This document shows, one piece after another, positions 13,861-15,804 of a DNA stretch of 15,804 nucleotides; positions within the stretch are counted from its first letter, which is position 1; every line of letters starts with the position of its first letter. The translations under genes and the position numbers were made by a program. This stretch comes from Planctomycetota bacterium (GTDB lineage Bacteria; Planctomycetota; UBA1135), in contig JAKVCF010000044.1 in assembly GCA_022447335.1 (NCBI GenBank), positions 1 through 15,804 on the forward strand. The letters are read 5' to 3'. The notes beneath the pieces are model-generated. The model ran no database searches. It saw nothing but the letters and a program-made list of their open reading frames with translations, and was not told where the DNA came from.

Positions 13861-15033
13861 ATGATCGTTTCGTTGCTTGCCGCTGTGGCTTTGCTGCAGC
13901 AGGGCGTCCCGCCGCTCACGCAGAGTCCCTGGGAGTTTCGCTCCGCCGACGGTCGTGTGTCCGTGCAACTGCAAGGGAAGTTAGACGTGGATGGGGCCTT
14001 CTTCGATGCGGAAGAAGGTCTCGAGGCAGTCACAGGGGCCTGGGATAACGGCGTGGAGCTGCGTCGCTCACGCTTGGGCGTGAAGGGGGCACTTGATGAA
14101 TGGATCGAATTTAAGCTCGATGCCGACCTTGATGACGGTGAAGTGCGAGATGCATACTTAGATTTGAAAGGTGTGATTGGCAATGGGACGCTGCGCGTCG
14201 GCCATTTTCGTGAGCCGATCGGTCTGTCAAATCAGACGCCAGTTCACAATCACACCTTTATGGAGCGCCCGTTGGCCAATGCGCTCTTCCCGTCGCGAAA
14301 CTTGGGCCTAGCCTGGCGACGAGGTTTCGATCAAGAGCGCGGTTCTTTTCACCTAGGCATCTTCCGCGATGCTGGTTCCAGTGGGGTGAGTGAGGACATA
14401 ACTAGCAGCAACGAACTGGCAATGACCTCGCGTTTGACTTGGTTGGCATTGGACGAGAATGACGGCTGCGAACGAGTGCACGTTGGTGGATCGTTCAGCT
14501 GGCGGAGTCCGGACGATGGTGTAGTGTCCTTCGATGGCGATGCCATCACGGTGATCGGCCCTGGATTGATCGGCACTGGTGCGGTCTCGGCCGAAGAGGT
14601 CTACCTGTTTGGCGTTGAGTCCACTTGGATTCATGGTGCGAATTCCCTTCTGTTCGAGTACACCTACGCCGGATTTTCTCGTCCAGGAGGGAGTAACCCA
14701 GGGATGAAAGGATTAGTAGTCGAAGCGCGCCGCATGCTTACTGGTGAAGTGAGGCAGTACAAGAAGGGGCGTGCCGCGCTCTGGGAAGTGCATCCAAAAT
14801 CCCCCTTCGATCCAAGGAGTGACGGCATTGGCGCTGTTGAAGTCGGCTTCCGGGTCTCGCACCTCGACCTCAAAGACGAGGGTGTGACGGGGGGCGAAGG
14901 TCTTAATATGGCGTTCGCTTGGAACTGGTATTTGAGTCAGAACCTTCGCTTTCAAACTAACTTCGTGCGAGCGGATCGTGATGATGTGGGCCATGTGCAC
15001 GCTTTTTTGTTCCGATTCCATTTTCGCTTCTGA
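13861..15033 (+). CDS. Porin_O_P-like outer-membrane beta-barrel protein
   Basis: This 390-residue protein starts with a short signal peptide (IVSLLAAVALLQQ, probably cleaved near residue 15-21). WEFRSADGRVSVQLQGKLDVDGAFF follows, typical of the first strands of OprO/OprP-type phosphate-selective porins. Further family features are GVELRRSRLGVKGALDEWIEFKLDAD, RVGHFREPIGLSNQTP (FKEP/FREPFG-type motif) and FMERPLANALFPSRNLGLAW. Alternating aromatic strands run to the end, and the last residues FRFHFRF form the C-terminal beta signal ending in phenylalanine. It should form a trimeric channel for anions or small solutes. Known relatives carry phosphate or pyrophosphate, but many homologues are not phosphate-specific. 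It starts 9 bases after the dioxygenase gene and shares one base with the hydrolase start. It could also admit sugars for the nearby importer, though it is in a different transcript. No Shine-Dalgarno sequence is visible. Confidence 0.85.
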   Translation: MIVSLLAAVALLQQGVPPLTQSPWEFRSADGRVSVQLQGKLDVDGAFFDAEEGLEAVTGAWDNGVELRRSRLGVKGALDEWIEFKLDADLDDGEVRDAYLDLKGVIGNGTLRVGHFREPIGLSNQTPVHNHTFMERPLANALFPSRNLGLAWRRGFDQERGSFHLGIFRDAGSSGVSEDITSSNELAMTSRLTWLALDENDGCERVHVGGSFSWRSPDDGVVSFDGDAITVIGPGLIGTGAVSAEEVYLFGVESTWIHGANSLLFEYTYAGFSRPGGSNPGMKGLVVEARRMLTGEVRQYKKGRAALWEVHPKSPFDPRSDGIGAVEVGFRVSHLDLKDEGVTGGEGLNMAFAWNWYLSQNLRFQTNFVRADRDDVGHVHAFLFRFHFRF

Positions 15034-15804
15034 TGTGCAAAGGGATGCACCTGTTCTTCCTTGCGTTGCTTGCCAGTTTTCCGAGCTGTGTTTTTAATGT
15101 AAAGCAACCTGATCAAACCGAAAATATTGCACCAGAATTCCAAAGTTCTGAAGAGATGGTCTTACGCCCGAACCTTCCTTTTCCCACTGCGGGCGGTAAT
15201 CAGCTCTGGGCCGACTGTCATTGGTTTGCTGGTTGGCGAGTGCAGCAGCATGTTTGGACAGGTCATGCACGTTTGCTTGATTCGGGCAATGTCCGTCGCG
15301 CGTGGGGAAGCTTGCAGGCATGCGAGGATGCATTGTGGGCCGCGCGAGACTCTGGTGATCTGAAGTTGTGTTCCGAGCGAGTTGCAGTCGTCGTGCACGG
15401 ATTAGGCCGCACTCGTTCGTCGATGAGCAAGATACGAAATGCTCTGTATGAATCCGGGTGGGAAGTGCTCGATATGGGTTATCCAAGCACGCGTCGCTCA
15501 CTCAGCGAACACGCAAATCAGCTTGGTGGGCTGCTCAATCATCTTGCAGAAGACGGTGCGAAGCAGGTCGACTTTGTCACCCATTCATTGGGGGGTATCG
15601 TGGTTCGTGCGGCCATGGCACACGAGGATGTTTGGATGGATCGATTGCAGGTTGGACGACTTGTCATGATCGCACCACCTAGTCAAGGGTCGGCGGTGGC
15701 ACAGGCGCTCAAAGATTTTGTGCCATTTCGCGCAGTGATGGGTGAGGTTGGGGTGCAACTCAGTTTGGAAGAGATGGCACAAGTGCCGGAGCCTACCTGT
15801 AAAT
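15033..15804 (+). CDS. Exported alpha/beta-hydrolase (lipase/esterase-like), 5' part only
   Basis: The frame opens at the ATG at 15033, which overlaps the porin stop (TGATG), and stays open to the right edge, giving 257 residues of an unfinished protein. A signal peptide (HLFFLALLASFPSC, Cys19) suggests export and perhaps lipid attachment, though FPSC is a poor lipobox. After a 90-residue region rich in tryptophan and cysteine comes the alpha/beta-hydrolase core. AVVVHGLGRTRSSM (118-131) supplies the HG oxyanion region. FVTHSLGGIVVRAA (181-194) has the nucleophile Ser185 in a T-H-S-L-G-G elbow. RLVMIAPPSQGSAVAQ (209-224) follows, typical of secreted triacylglycerol-lipase and PGAP1-like enzymes that handle lipid or ester substrates. 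The catalytic acid and histidine would lie beyond the window. An in-frame ATG at 15045 is an alternative start. Confidence 0.75.
   Translation, partial: MCKGMHLFFLALLASFPSCVFNVKQPDQTENIAPEFQSSEEMVLRPNLPFPTAGGNQLWADCHWFAGWRVQQHVWTGHARLLDSGNVRRAWGSLQACEDALWAARDSGDLKLCSERVAVVVHGLGRTRSSMSKIRNALYESGWEVLDMGYPSTRRSLSEHANQLGGLLNHLAEDGAKQVDFVTHSLGGIVVRAAMAHEDVWMDRLQVGRLVMIAPPSQGSAVAQALKDFVPFRAVMGEVGVQLSLEEMAQVPEPTCK

Overview
The window looks like a stretch of chromosome from a Gram-negative-type (diderm) bacterium of moderately high GC. Three things point to a diderm: a phosphate-selective-porin-like outer-membrane protein ending in FHFRF, several lipoprotein-type signal peptides, and a periplasmic-binding-protein importer. 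Few starts carry a Shine-Dalgarno sequence, and at least two promoters seem to give leaderless or nearly leaderless mRNAs. Together with the gene families, this fits a marine Planctomycetota or other PVC-type bacterium, but that placement is a guess. I see no mobile elements, RNA genes or CRISPR arrays, and no gap between genes longer than 129 bases.

Region 1 (1-407) is the 3' end of a membrane protein with a TLC (TRAM-LAG1-CLN8)-like domain. Its stop codon overlaps that of the next, convergent gene.

Region 2 (404-11526) is a self-contained catabolic island with two divergent arms that share a 63-base control region. The minus-strand arm, in transcription order, encodes a COG3618 amidohydrolase/lactonase, an extended SDR dehydrogenase, an UxaA-type dehydratase with fused SAF domain, an LhgO-like FAD oxidoreductase, an Ldh_2 2-hydroxyacid dehydrogenase and a fumarylacetoacetate-hydrolase (FAH) family enzyme. 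The plus-strand arm encodes an IclR regulator and a complete ribose-type ABC importer (lipoprotein binding protein, double ATPase, permease). Placed in chemical order, the enzymes form an oxidative, non-phosphorylating pathway: sugar, lactone, aldonate, 2-keto-3-deoxyaldonate, 2,4-diketo-3-deoxyaldonate, then pyruvate plus a 2-hydroxyacid that is oxidised further. This matches the diketo-hydrolase route known for L-fucose or L-rhamnose. Here, however, an UxaA-family protein replaces the usual enolase-superfamily dehydratase, and a flavoprotein or Ldh_2 enzyme replaces the usual SDR 4-dehydrogenase. A 6-deoxyhexose or a related sugar is the likely substrate; the sequence does not settle which.

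Region 3 (11656-12216, minus) is a small unrecognised membrane protein, convergent with the permease gene.

Region 4 (12281 to the right edge, plus) is a tightly packed envelope-flavoured operon. It encodes a secreted, possibly lipidated protein with two retropepsin-like aspartyl-protease domains in tandem, a small cupin of the cysteine/thiol-dioxygenase type, a Porin_O_P-like beta-barrel, and a secreted alpha/beta-hydrolase cut by the window end. The start and stop codons overlap or lie nine bases apart, so the four are probably co-expressed. I know of no described function for this combination.
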